This document shows positions 16,371 to 25,934 of a DNA stretch of 64,000 nt, piece by piece. The DNA is from Leisingera aquimarina DSM 24565 (lineage in GTDB: Bacteria > Pseudomonadota > Alphaproteobacteria > Rhodobacterales > Rhodobacteraceae), in assembly GCF_000473165.1 (NCBI RefSeq), contig NZ_KI421504.1:62001-126000 (forward strand), in the 5' to 3' direction. A model generated the notes under the pieces. The model searched no databases, was not told the DNA's origin, and saw only the letters and a list, made by a program, of their open reading frames with translations. Both the position numbers and the translations under genes were made by a program. The stretch's first letter is position 1; each line of letters opens with the position of its first letter.

Positions 16371-17451
16371 TTACCCGTGCCGCAACTTTTCCGGCTCCCG
16401 CGGATGCCTGAGCCGCACAGTCAATCGCCTGGCAAAGGCCTGGGAAGGCGTCTCGACCCAGGTGAACATACCCCAAGCCAGCAGCAGCACCCCGCCCAGT
16501 GCCCCGGCAGCGCCGGCATAATATGCGGCATCCGGCAGCCCCGGCGGCAACAGGGACAACAGCGTAATGCCGATATTATTGTGCAGCAGATAAACCGAAT
16601 AGCTGACCAGCCCGATCCAGGACAAAGGCCGCCATCCCAGCAGGCGCGCCGCAGGCAGGCGCCAGGCGCAGGCGGCAACTATCAGGTAGATAAGCGTCAG
16701 AATTGCGGCCTCTCCTGCATTCTGAGCCATGCCCAGCGCCATCGCAAAACTTGCCCCCAGCAGCGCAAGCGTACGGGCGCAGGCGCCGTGGCTGTATACC
16801 CGGGCAAAAAGGACGCCAGCCGCAAACAAATGCGCGTAGCCCACAAGCAGCAGCATGTTCAATTGCAAAAGTACAAGGTCCGGAAAAATAAAGTCTGCCG
16901 CTAACAAGACAGATTGCCCGGCCAAAAGTGCCAGGGCTGCACGTTCGGCAAATCGGCAGGGTCCGAAGATTGCGAAGAAGACCGCCGCCCAGAGGTAAAA
17001 CAGCACTTCACAGGTCAATGTCCAATACACGCCGTCGATATACCCATCGAAGCCGAAATAAGACCGCCAAAAGACTGGGGGGACAAAGCTTAGCGATGCT
17101 GCAAAGCCGCTGAAATCAGTCCGCACCGCCCCGCTGTATGCGCTGTCTATCAGATGCATGGCCGCGAAAGTGGATGACCGCGCACACCGCCAGGGGCGGC
17201 CACAGCCTCAGCAGCCGCTTGAGCAGAAACCCCCGCAATCCGTTTCCGGACCTGAGCGAGACGGTGATGACAAATCCGGAAATGACAAAGAACAGGTGAA
17301 CGCCAAGGTTGCCGTAACCCGCCAGCGGCAGAAGGCTGTCTCCGTAGGGGTAGAACTCTGGAAAACGCTGAAAGTAGTGGAACAGAACAACAGACAGCAC
17401 GGCAATGGCGCGCAGCCCGTCAAGTTCGGTCATCCTGCGGGTTTCTGCCAT
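16371..17451 (-). pseudogene. acyltransferase-3 (OafA/YrhL-like) membrane protein gene, interrupted by a one-base frameshift
   Basis: The 5' part (17451 down to about 17172) encodes the start of an acyltransferase-3 protein: TELDGLRAIAVLSVVLFHYF, LGVHLFFVISGFVI, LLRLWPPLAVCAVI. The rest of the protein continues in another frame (MHLIDSAYSGAVRT to the stop at 16371), including YWTLTCEVLFYLWAAVFF. Removing one G at 17172-17173 joins the two as CAVITFAAMHLIDS and restores a protein of about 359 residues, a normal length. The family O-acylates cell-surface sugars. The gene is either recently inactivated or carries a sequencing error. Confidence 0.8.
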
Positions 17452-17569
17452 AACACCCTCAATGAAAATTATACTAAAATACCGCAGACCCTATGCGGGA
17501 GGCGACGCCCTCTCAATCTACCTTTTGGAGAAACTGACGCTGCTGCAGCCTATGCCGCAACGCAGCGAA

Positions 17570-17599
17570 TTGACATGGGTTGAAAATTGCAGTTTACAT
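17570..17599 (+). promoter_or_regulatory. possible promoter of ecm
   Basis: Perfect -35 TTGACA at 17570-17575 and a weak -10 TTACAT at 17594-17599 with an 18-base spacer, about 50 bases before the ecm start. It lies between the divergent acyltransferase-3 gene and ecm. Confidence 0.45.
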
Positions 17600-17647
17600 C
17601 TGCGTGACGAAATAAAATTACCAGCACACCAACTCGCGAGGCCCAAC

Positions 17648-19615
<1,968 letters not shown>

Positions 19616-19687
19616 TCTTTCTTGGGCAATTTTCCGCGAATTACCAAAAAGATGCTGAAACGCGTCTGGCATGTGCGCCATAAAGAG

Positions 19688-19717
19688 TGACATACCGGAG
19701 CTTCCGGTATGTCATTT
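19688..19717 (+). terminator. 12-bp hairpin between ecm and the H-NS-like gene
   Basis: TGACATACCGGA (19688-19699) and TCCGGTATGTCA (19703-19714) are perfect arms with a 3-base loop, followed by TTTAAT. It probably terminates ecm. It also ends only 18 bases before the next start codon, so it could form in that gene's leader. Confidence 0.6.
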
Positions 19718-19732
19718 AATGTGGAGTGCAGA

Positions 19733-20050
19733 ATGACCCTCGATCTTTCGGCAATGACCAGAAAAGAACTTCTTCAGCTGCAAAGCGATGTGGAAGAAGC
19801 GCTGCGCGCAGCAGAACTGCGCGAACGCCAGGAAGCGTTGAAAGCGGCTGAAGAAGCGGCTGCAAAATACGGCTTCTCCCTGGAAGAAATCGCCAGTGCT
19901 TCGCGCCAAGGCGTAAAGAAAAACAAAGCGGCCCCAAAATACCGCAACCCCAGCAACCATGACGAAACCTGGACCGGCCGCGGCCGCAAACCGCATTGGG
20001 TGCATGCTGCCTTGACCGCAGGTATGGATATTTCCGACCTGGAAATCTGA
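19733..20050 (+). CDS. H-NS/HvrA-family nucleoid-associated DNA-binding protein
   Basis: 105 residues from ATG 19733, with GGAG 6 bases upstream (an in-frame ATG at 19709 has no such site). The N-terminal half is a charged coiled coil (LQLQSDVEEALRAAELRERQEALKAAEEAA). The C-terminal half carries the H-NS DNA-binding core, YRNPSNHDETWTGRGRKPHWV (TWTGRGRKP). The family bridges DNA and silences A+T-rich genes; HvrA acts in photosynthesis and nitrogen control in Rhodobacter. It is a single gene with its own leader hairpin. Confidence 0.92.
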   Translation: MTLDLSAMTRKELLQLQSDVEEALRAAELRERQEALKAAEEAAAKYGFSLEEIASASRQGVKKNKAAPKYRNPSNHDETWTGRGRKPHWVHAALTAGMDISDLEI

Positions 20051-20071
20051 TCCTGACGGCGGAGCAATACC

Positions 20072-20776
20072 ATGACCATTCATATTGGTGCCGCAAAAGG
20101 CGACATTGCGGAAACTGTTTTGATGCCTGGCGACCCCTACCGGGCGAAGTGGGCCGCAGAGACATTTTTGAAAAACGCCAAACTGGTTAACGAAGTGCGC
20201 GGGATGCTGGGGTACACCGGCAGCTGGAATGGGCATCCGGTGACCATTCAAGGCAGCGGCATGGGGATGCCCTCGCTGTCGATCTACGTCAATGAACTGA
20301 TCCGCGATTTTGGCGCCAAGACGCTGATCCGTATCGGCTCCTGCGGCGGCATGCAGGACAGGGTCAAGGTCCGCGACGTGATCCTGGCGATGACCGCCAG
20401 CACTGTGAACAGCCCCTCCAGCGGCATTTTCCGGGAGCTTAACTTTGCCCCCGGCGCCGATTGGGGCCTGCTGCAGGCGGCAGCGCAAGCCGCGGCGAAA
20501 CGCGATGCCGCCATACATATCGGCGGCATCTACTCTTCGGACGTGTTCTATGACGAGCGCCCCGATCTGAACGAACAGATGGTGCGCCATGGCATTCTCG
20601 GCGTGGAGATGGAAGCCGCAGAGCTTTACACGCTTGCAGCCCGGCATGGCTGCCGGGCCCTGGCAGTGCTGACAGTATCTGACCATCTGGGCACCGGCGA
20701 AGCCTTGCCGTCCGATCAGCGGGAGCGCAGCTTTGGCGACATGGTGGAAATTGCGTTGGAAGCCGCATTTTCCTGA
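20072..20776 (+). CDS. deoD: purine-nucleoside phosphorylase, DeoD type
   Basis: 234 residues. Conserved blocks are GDPYRAKW (phosphate binding, about residues 20-27), [10 protein letters not shown] (about 83-92), [10 protein letters not shown] (nucleoside binding, about 175-184) and [12 protein letters not shown]. It cleaves purine nucleosides to the free base and ribose-1-phosphate in the cytoplasm. The window also encodes a BMP-type nucleoside transporter (2.1-7.2 kb), so uptake and breakdown may serve the same substrates even though the genes are far apart. A strong terminator follows. Confidence 0.95.
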   Translation: MTIHIGAAKGDIAETVLMPGDPYRAKWAAETFLKNAKLVNEVRGMLGYTGSWNGHPVTIQGSGMGMPSLSIYVNELIRDFGAKTLIRIGSCGGMQDRVKVRDVILAMTASTVNSPSSGIFRELNFAPGADWGLLQAAAQAAAKRDAAIHIGGIYSSDVFYDERPDLNEQMVRHGILGVEMEAAELYTLAARHGCRALAVLTVSDHLGTGEALPSDQRERSFGDMVEIALEAAFS

Positions 20777-20800
20777 CGTTGCGTAAATTCTCTAAAAAGT

Positions 20801-20831
20801 AAGGGCAGCGGTTTTCCACTGCCCTTTTTTA
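20801..20831 (+). terminator. rho-independent terminator of deoD
   Basis: AAGGGCAG (20801-20808) and CTGCCCTT (20819-20826) form a perfect stem around a 10-base loop and run into a T tract, 25 bases past the deoD stop. Confidence 0.9.
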
Positions 20832-21016
20832 TCAGTCTGGATTTTTTTCAATACGGCCAAGAGGCACTTTGAATGCATTCTCTGCCCACATGGCTTCAAG
20901 GCGTCCTTAAGGCTGAGCTCGTTTGACGCCACTGTATTCCTGCGGATCCCTGCTTTTCCAGATGTCGCGCCAAAATTGGCGCCTCCGGCGCAATTGATGC
21001 TTTCCGTTTCTGACCG

Positions 21017-21871
21017 CTACTGGCCATGGCTGCGGTCATAGCCATTGCGGGGCGGGCTTTGCCAGCCCTTCAGCGCGCCTTCGGCGGGTGCAAAGATCTC
21101 GATCAGCAGCGGATGGCAGGCGGCGGTATCGCTGGAATGCTCAGCCGAGCAATCGCCGCCGGGACAGGCACTAAGGGCCCCCAAAAGATCAATCTCGGCG
21201 AAGAACTCCAAATAATCTCCGGGCCGCACTGGGCTGGCCTTCATGAAATACTGGCCGGTATCACGGGTAAAGCCGGTGCACATGAAGACGTTGAGCACGT
21301 CATGCACATGCGGTTCCGCCTCCGCCAGGGAAAGGCCGAGGTGTTCCGCCAGTGCGCGCGTCAGATTCGAATGGCAGCAGTGGTGATACTGGCTGCCTGC
21401 CAGCAGATTGCCGGTGTAGGGGTCGCAGCGGGTGCCGATCACGTCATGCACCGAGCCGCCGAAATCGTCGATCCCGTACCAGCCCAGGGTATCCGAGGTA
21501 ATCGTGGCCATGGGGCGCAGATGCGGGAAACTGGTCCACATCCGTTCGCCCGTGGTGACATGGGTGCCATGCAAGGCGCGGGTCTTGCCGGAATAGAACC
21601 GCTCGCTGAGATCGTTCTTGTTCCACAGGTTGAGGTCGCCGACCTGCGACCCCTCCACTGAGCTTATCCGGAAGAAATGCCCGGCCGGCACCTCAAAACA
21701 GGCGGCTTCGCGGGGCTGCGCCAGCACCTCGCCGGTTTTCACTGCGCCCAGCCGGGCCTGCTGATACAGCGCCAGATCGGGCGCAGGCAGGGTCTCGTTG
21801 GGATAGCAGACCACTGGCTGGACGGCGCGGCGGGCCTCCGCATCGGCGGGGGCTGCGGGTATGTCGGTCAT
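21017..21871 (-). CDS. DUF1989 / urea carboxylase-associated family protein
   Basis: About 284 residues from ATG 21871, where AGGAAGG lies 8 bases upstream. An upstream in-frame ATG at 21952 gives an atypical extension. DUF1989 features are EVPAGHFFRISSVEGSQVGDLNLWN, HHCCHSNLTRALAEHLG and DVLNVFMCTGF, with His and Cys residues that could bind metal. Members sit beside urea carboxylase, amino acid or guanidine-related genes, and some are now linked to carboxyguanidine breakdown. Here it lies 100 bases downstream of ornithine decarboxylase on the same strand, so a role in arginine, ornithine or guanidine nitrogen metabolism is plausible but unproven. Confidence 0.8.
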   Translation of the reverse strand: MTDIPAAPADAEARRAVQPVVCYPNETLPAPDLALYQQARLGAVKTGEVLAQPREAACFEVPAGHFFRISSVEGSQVGDLNLWNKNDLSERFYSGKTRALHGTHVTTGERMWTSFPHLRPMATITSDTLGWYGIDDFGGSVHDVIGTRCDPYTGNLLAGSQYHHCCHSNLTRALAEHLGLSLAEAEPHVHDVLNVFMCTGFTRDTGQYFMKASPVRPGDYLEFFAEIDLLGALSACPGGDCSAEHSSDTAACHPLLIEIFAPAEGALKGWQSPPRNGYDRSHGQ

Positions 21872-21970
21872 GAGGCAAACCTTCCTGTCTGTTTGCCCCA
21901 TCAAGACCGCATCGCTGCAGGCTTGCAAGCCCCGCAGCAACGGCCGGAACACCCGGCCGGATCACAACCG

Positions 21971-23152
21971 TCAGATCACCACAACATCCAGAGGCGGGAA
22001 GCCATTGAAGCCGACCGACGCGTAGGTCGATGTATAGGCGCCGCAGGAATGGATCACCACGCGGTCGCCGCCCCTTAGCCCCAGCGGCAGCTGATAGGGC
22101 TTGCGTTCATAAAGCACATCCGCGCTGTCGCAGGATGGGCCTGCCAGAATGCAGGGGCCGGTGGTCTCGTGGTCGCGGTCCGTGGTGATCCGGTACCGGA
22201 TCGCCTCACCCATGGTCTCTGCCAAACCCGAGAACATGCCGATGTCGAGATAGACCCAGCGGTGCAGGTCGTCGTCGTGCTTGCGCGAGGCCAGCAGAAC
22301 CTCGGCGGCAATAGCGCCCGCCTCGGCCACCAATCCGCGGCCCGGTTCGGCCATGATCTCCGGCACATCGCCAAAATGCGCTGCAACCTGCGCCATCACT
22401 GCGCGGGCGTAATCTTCGGCTGGCATCATGTCCGAGCCATAGGAGGCCGGAAAACCGCCGCCTATGTTCAGCAAGTTCAGCTTATGACCCGCCTCATGCG
22501 CCCGGCGCCAGACCTGCGCCACCTGCTCCAGGGTGCCCTCCCACATCTGCGGCTCGCGGGTTTGCGAGCCGACGTGGAACGACAGGCCATCGACCTGCAA
22601 ACCGCGGGCGGCAGCATAATCCATCAGCTTCAGCGCCTTTTCCGGCGTGCAGCCGAATTTGCGGCTGAGCGGCCAATCGGCTTCGCTGGCCTCGACGATC
22701 AGCCGCAGGCAGATCTTGGCTCCTGGCGCATGCGCGGCCAGCTTGTCCAGCTCCTCACGCGCATCGGCGGCGAAGTGGGGGATGCCGATGCTGTGGGCAA
22801 AGGCGATATCGGCAGGCCGTTTGATGGTATTGCCAAAACTGATCCGGCTGGCCGCAGCGCCTGCCGCCAGGCACATTTCGATCTCCGCCCGGCTGGCCGC
22901 GTCGAAATTGGATCCTTCCTGCACCAGCCGCTCAAGTATGCCCGCTGCCGGATTGGCCTTGACCGCATAATGAATGCGCGCGCGGCCCAGCCCGCGGGCC
23001 AGTGCCTGGTACTTCGCAGTAACCGCTTCGGCGTCCACCACCAGTGTCGGCCGCTCGAACCGGCTTGAAGCGATGAAGCTCAAAGTGCGGGATACAGTTT
23101 CGCAATTACGGGCAGTCAGCCCGGCTACGTTTGCGTTCATGGTCATCTCCAA
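21971..23152 (-). CDS. ornithine decarboxylase, fold-III PLP type
   Basis: 393 residues. It decarboxylates ornithine (possibly lysine) to putrescine (or cadaverine). PLP motifs are YAVKANPAAGILERL (Schiff-base Lys, about residue 59), FHVGSQT (about 186), NIGGGFPASYG (about 225), AEPGRGLVAEAG (about 265), GPSCDSADVLYE with the catalytic Cys (about 335) and GAYTSTYASVGFNGF near the C-terminus. The CDSAD and GAYT..FNGF blocks favour ornithine/lysine over diaminopimelate decarboxylase; lysA is a separate gene at 53699. GGAGATGACC precedes the ATG. An unusually long non-coding leader with repeats lies upstream. Confidence 0.92.
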   Translation of the reverse strand: MEMTMNANVAGLTARNCETVSRTLSFIASSRFERPTLVVDAEAVTAKYQALARGLGRARIHYAVKANPAAGILERLVQEGSNFDAASRAEIEMCLAAGAAASRISFGNTIKRPADIAFAHSIGIPHFAADAREELDKLAAHAPGAKICLRLIVEASEADWPLSRKFGCTPEKALKLMDYAAARGLQVDGLSFHVGSQTREPQMWEGTLEQVAQVWRRAHEAGHKLNLLNIGGGFPASYGSDMMPAEDYARAVMAQVAAHFGDVPEIMAEPGRGLVAEAGAIAAEVLLASRKHDDDLHRWVYLDIGMFSGLAETMGEAIRYRITTDRDHETTGPCILAGPSCDSADVLYERKPYQLPLGLRGGDRVVIHSCGAYTSTYASVGFNGFPPLDVVVI

Positions 23153-23476
23153 AAGACCCGGCCATATATGACCGCTCAGTTCTGTCAGAGACGTTACCGT
23201 CGCTACGTAACCGTAGGGGCGTAACCCCTTTCGCCAGAGGCGCGTGCGTTGGCGTCTTGGGCGTCCATATCGGGCATGTGCCTGAGTCGTTCAAGTGTTT
23301 TCTTTGCCGTTCCTGCAGCATACCGGCAGGCCGGTGCGCTCCCGCCTGCTTCAGGGGCTTTGCAAAGCCCCGCCGCAGTTGGGCCCGGCACCGCGCCTTG
23401 GCGCGGTGCCGGGCCCAAGGCCGCTCGGAAGGCACTGCGGCGCAGCCGGTGCGCCTGCGGGCGCGGGAGAGTTCCC
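23153..23476. other. ornithine decarboxylase leader region with strong palindromes
   Basis: No credible gene. Next to the decarboxylase, 23188-23230 holds a cluster of TTACG/CGTAA words (including GTTAC-N9-GTAAC on the minus strand) that may be an operator. Further out are a perfect 18-base palindrome, GGGGCTTTGCAAAGCCCC (23354-23371), and a near-perfect 40-base palindrome at 23379-23418 with 19-base arms and a TT centre. The latter begins TTGGGCCCGGC and is G+C-rich. Confidence 0.6.
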
Positions 23477-23674
23477 CTAGGGTTTGCGCTGCGGATTGCG
23501 GCAGAAGCGCGGGACTTCCCCGCCTGGCGCAACCGCGCCGCAATAGCTGCAGAACCATTGCCCTTTGGCGCGCTGCTGGCGCCAGCGGCAATCGCGGGTC
23601 AGGCCGGTGGCGCTGCGGCGCCACAGGAAATAGCCGAACACACCGGCGAGGAGAAGCAGCAGCAATAGGGGCAT
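23477..23674 (-). CDS. small membrane-anchored zinc-ribbon-like protein
   Basis: 65 residues. A hydrophobic N-terminus (MPLLLLLLLAGVFGYFLW) serves as membrane anchor or signal. It is followed by LTRDCRWRQQRAKGQWFCSYCGAV and a further Cys (PRFC), so up to four cysteines suit a zinc ribbon. Small proteins of this layout (anchor plus CRWR...CxxCGA) are, from memory, common in Rhodobacteraceae. Function unknown. It lies between the decarboxylase leader and another small gene on the same strand. Confidence 0.6.
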   Translation of the reverse strand: MPLLLLLLLAGVFGYFLWRRSATGLTRDCRWRQQRAKGQWFCSYCGAVAPGGEVPRFCRNPQRKP

Positions 23675-23721
23675 GGCCCTTGTCTATGCGGCGGCGGCAG
23701 CAGGCTCAACCGCTATGGGCC

Positions 23722-23874
23722 TCAAGCCGCCTGATAGTATTCGATTACCCATTCGCCGGGGCCGGGCTGCTCAACCGCCGGCAGCGGGTCCGGAGAGTAA
23801 TAGGCAAAAGCTTGCTCCAGCGCGTCCAGCGCGTCTTGTGCAGCCCGCTTCTTTTGCGGTTTCACGGGGGTCAT
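23722..23874 (-). CDS. 50-residue conserved-looking hypothetical protein
   Basis: Starts at ATG 23874, chosen because a full GGAGG lies 7 bases upstream on the minus strand. The sequence is a basic N-terminus (TPVKPQKKRAAQDALDALEQ) forming a predicted helix, then AFAYYSPDPLP and a C-terminal EWVIEYYQAA. There is no signal or metal motif. The strong ribosome site and protein-like composition argue for a real gene. No function can be proposed. Confidence 0.6.
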   Translation of the reverse strand: MTPVKPQKKRAAQDALDALEQAFAYYSPDPLPAVEQPGPGEWVIEYYQAA

Positions 23875-24003
23875 CTGGTTGCCTCCATAGTCTGGCAATA
23901 TCCTCCCTCGCGCAGGAGGATAGGCCCAGGCCAAACCCGCTGCAGCAGATGATTGTGCAAAGGCGCCATGCAAGCACCGCATTGCAAACCCGGCAAGCAA
24001 GTA

Positions 24004-24714
24004 TCAGCCGGTCAGAAGCTCCCCGGCCAGCCCCAGCGCAAAACCGGCAACCGCACCCAGTGCCGGCACGTTGCTGCGACTGGAATGGGCCTTGGGCGCA
24101 ATATCCTGGAACAGCAGGTAGAGGATGCCGCCAGCAGCAAAGATCATGATCACCCCCAGTGCCGTGCGGGCGTCCGCCAGCCAAAAGAGTCCAGCCAGCG
24201 CGCAGACCGGCCCAAGTGCGGCCAGACCCAGAAAAGCCAACAGCACGTGCCAGGCCGGACTGCTGCCGCGCCAGACCTCGCGGAAGGCGGCAAAGCCTTC
24301 TGGCAGGTTCTGCAGGAAGATCATCAGCGCCAGAAGTTTGGCGGTGGCGGCATCGGCGACCAGCATTGCGCCAAGCGCCATCGCCTCCGGCAGGTAGTCC
24401 AGCAGCATCGCCAGAAGCAATGCACCGCTGCCGCCATGACGCTGCAACAGCGTATCGACCGCATAAAACACCGCCCCGCCTGCAGCAAACAGGCCAACCG
24501 CCCAGGCGGGCGGCAGCACCTCGGCCGCTTCCGGCACCAGCACCAGCGCCACCGCCGAGGCCAGCGCCCCGCCGCCAAAGGCCCCGATGGTGTGCAGCAC
24601 CTCATCCCGGAGCAACGGGTTGCGGATATGCTCACACCAGGCAAGGAAGCCGCCCAACGGCATCGCAAGACCGGCAAGTCCGGCTAAAAGGATGGCAAAA
24701 ACATGCGGTTGCAT
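24004..24714 (-). CDS. ZIP family divalent metal transporter
   Basis: 236 residues, about seven to eight membrane segments. The metal-site helices are recognisable: HTIGAFGGGALASAVALVLVPEA (segment with His), AMLLDYLPEAMALGAML (the xxPEA motif, about residues 103-119) and ALMIFLQNLPEGFAAF (the NxPEG motif, about 129-144). ZIP proteins bring zinc, iron or manganese into the cytoplasm. No metal regulator site was recognised and no metal genes are adjacent. Confidence 0.88.
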   Translation of the reverse strand: MQPHVFAILLAGLAGLAMPLGGFLAWCEHIRNPLLRDEVLHTIGAFGGGALASAVALVLVPEAAEVLPPAWAVGLFAAGGAVFYAVDTLLQRHGGSGALLLAMLLDYLPEAMALGAMLVADAATAKLLALMIFLQNLPEGFAAFREVWRGSSPAWHVLLAFLGLAALGPVCALAGLFWLADARTALGVIMIFAAGGILYLLFQDIAPKAHSSRSNVPALGAVAGFALGLAGELLTG

Positions 24715-24759
24715 CCCGGCAGCCTAGGGTCGGCTTTGCCGAAGCTCAACCCGTTTGCG

Positions 24760-25029
24760 TCAGGTGTTGATGCAGGAGGTCGCCTGTGAAGCCTGTGCCT
24801 CTGTCACGTTCGGTCCCGGCTGCACACTCCGCAACACGGTGGCTCCAGCCCCATGACCCAGGAAGTCTGTCCGCACCCGGTACTGCCCAGTGATGCCTGC
24901 CGCCTCGATACAGCCCGGTATCTTAGAGTCGGTTGCCGCCAGTTCGGCGCCGACACGGTCCTGATCCGTTGCCGTCATGCAACCCGCCAGCAGTGTCAGC
25001 GCACCTGCGGCACATCCAAGAAGTTTCAT
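24760..25029 (-). CDS. small lipoprotein of unknown function
   Basis: 89 residues from ATG 25029. The N-terminus MKLLGCAAGALTLLAGCMTA is a lipoprotein signal with lipobox LLAGC, lipidated at the second Cys. The mature part has two further Cys (IPGCIEAAG and ATSCINT), able to form a disulfide in the periplasm. It follows sdhB on the same strand with a strong hairpin between them, so it is probably a separate unit. Confidence 0.75.
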   Translation of the reverse strand: MKLLGCAAGALTLLAGCMTATDQDRVGAELAATDSKIPGCIEAAGITGQYRVRTDFLGHGAGATVLRSVQPGPNVTEAQASQATSCINT

Positions 25030-25059
25030 GCCTGAAATCCAATGCCTGCCAAAACCATA

Positions 25060-25085
25060 CCCCCGGTTTCGCAGGAAACCGGGGG
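25060..25085 (-). terminator. strong hairpin downstream of sdhB
   Basis: CCCCCGGTTTC (25060-25070) and GAAACCGGGGG (25075-25085) pair perfectly with a 4-base loop. It is followed on the minus strand by TATGGTTTTGG, so the T tract is weak. It probably stabilises the 3' end of the sdh transcript or terminates it. Confidence 0.65.
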
Positions 25086-25143
25086 CGGTGCAATTTATGA
25101 CGCCCTCAGGCGGCGGATCCTTGCGGATCAGCATCTTTGCGCA

Positions 25144-25923
25144 TCAGACGCTGCGCTCGACCATCATCTGCTTGATGTGTGAAATCGCCTTGGCCGGGTT
25201 CAGACCCTTGGGGCAGGTCTTGGCGCAGTTCATGATGGTGTGGCAGCGGTAGAGCTTGAACGGATCTTCCAGCTGATCCAGACGCTCGGGCGTCGCCTCA
25301 TCCCGGCTGTCGATGATCCAGCGGTAGGCGTGCAGCAGGGCTGCCGGGCCAAGGTAACGGTCGCCGTTCCACCAGTAGCTCGGGCAAGAGGTCGAGCAGC
25401 TAGCGCACATCACGCATTCATAAAGCCCATCCAGCTTCTTGCGGTCCTCAATCGACTGCTTCCACTCTTTCGCCGGGCGGTTGGTTTTGGTTTCCAGCCA
25501 CGGCATGATAGAGGCATGCTGGGCATAAAAATGCGTCAGATCGGGGATCAGATCTTTGACCACCGGCATATGCGGCAGCGGGTAGATTGCCACATCCCCC
25601 TTGATCTCATCCATGCCATAGATACAGGCCAGCGTGTTGATGCCGTCGATGTTCATCGCGCAGGAGCCGCAGATCCCCTCGCGGCAGGAGCGGCGGAAGG
25701 TCAGGGTCGGGTCGATCTCGTTCTTGATCTTGATCAGCGCGTCCAGGACCATTGGGCCGCAAGCATCCATGTCCAAGAAATAGGTGTCCACCCGCGGGTT
25801 CTGCCCGTCGTCCGGGTTCCAGCGATAGATCTTGAACTTGCGCACATTGCTGGCGCCTGCCGGCTTGGGCCAGGTCTTGCCAGTGGTGATCTTAGAGTTC
25901 TTCGGGAGGCTGAATTGTACCAT
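25144..25923 (-). CDS. sdhB: succinate dehydrogenase iron-sulfur subunit
   Basis: 259 residues. It carries electrons from SdhA to the quinone site. The 2Fe-2S ligands are [12 protein letters not shown] (about residues 60-71) with a later Cys (LACIYG). The 4Fe-4S and 3Fe-4S ligands are [15 protein letters not shown] (about 155-169) and [17 protein letters not shown] (about 215-231). All expected Cys are present. It is the last gene of sdhCDAB and lies 11 bases after sdhA. Confidence 0.97.
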   Translation of the reverse strand: MVQFSLPKNSKITTGKTWPKPAGASNVRKFKIYRWNPDDGQNPRVDTYFLDMDACGPMVLDALIKIKNEIDPTLTFRRSCREGICGSCAMNIDGINTLACIYGMDEIKGDVAIYPLPHMPVVKDLIPDLTHFYAQHASIMPWLETKTNRPAKEWKQSIEDRKKLDGLYECVMCASCSTSCPSYWWNGDRYLGPAALLHAYRWIIDSRDEATPERLDQLEDPFKLYRCHTIMNCAKTCPKGLNPAKAISHIKQMMVERSV

Positions 25924-25934
25924 GATCTGTCTCC

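Noticed and set aside
20967-20982. GCGCCAA-AA-TTGGCGC hairpin downstream of the DUF1989 gene
   Set aside because: Short arms and no T run on the minus strand, so it cannot be supported as a terminator.
23203-23532. Arg/Ala-rich frame covering the palindromic ornithine decarboxylase leader
   Set aside because: It is generated by the G+C-rich palindromes, has no ribosome site and overlaps the zinc-ribbon protein gene.
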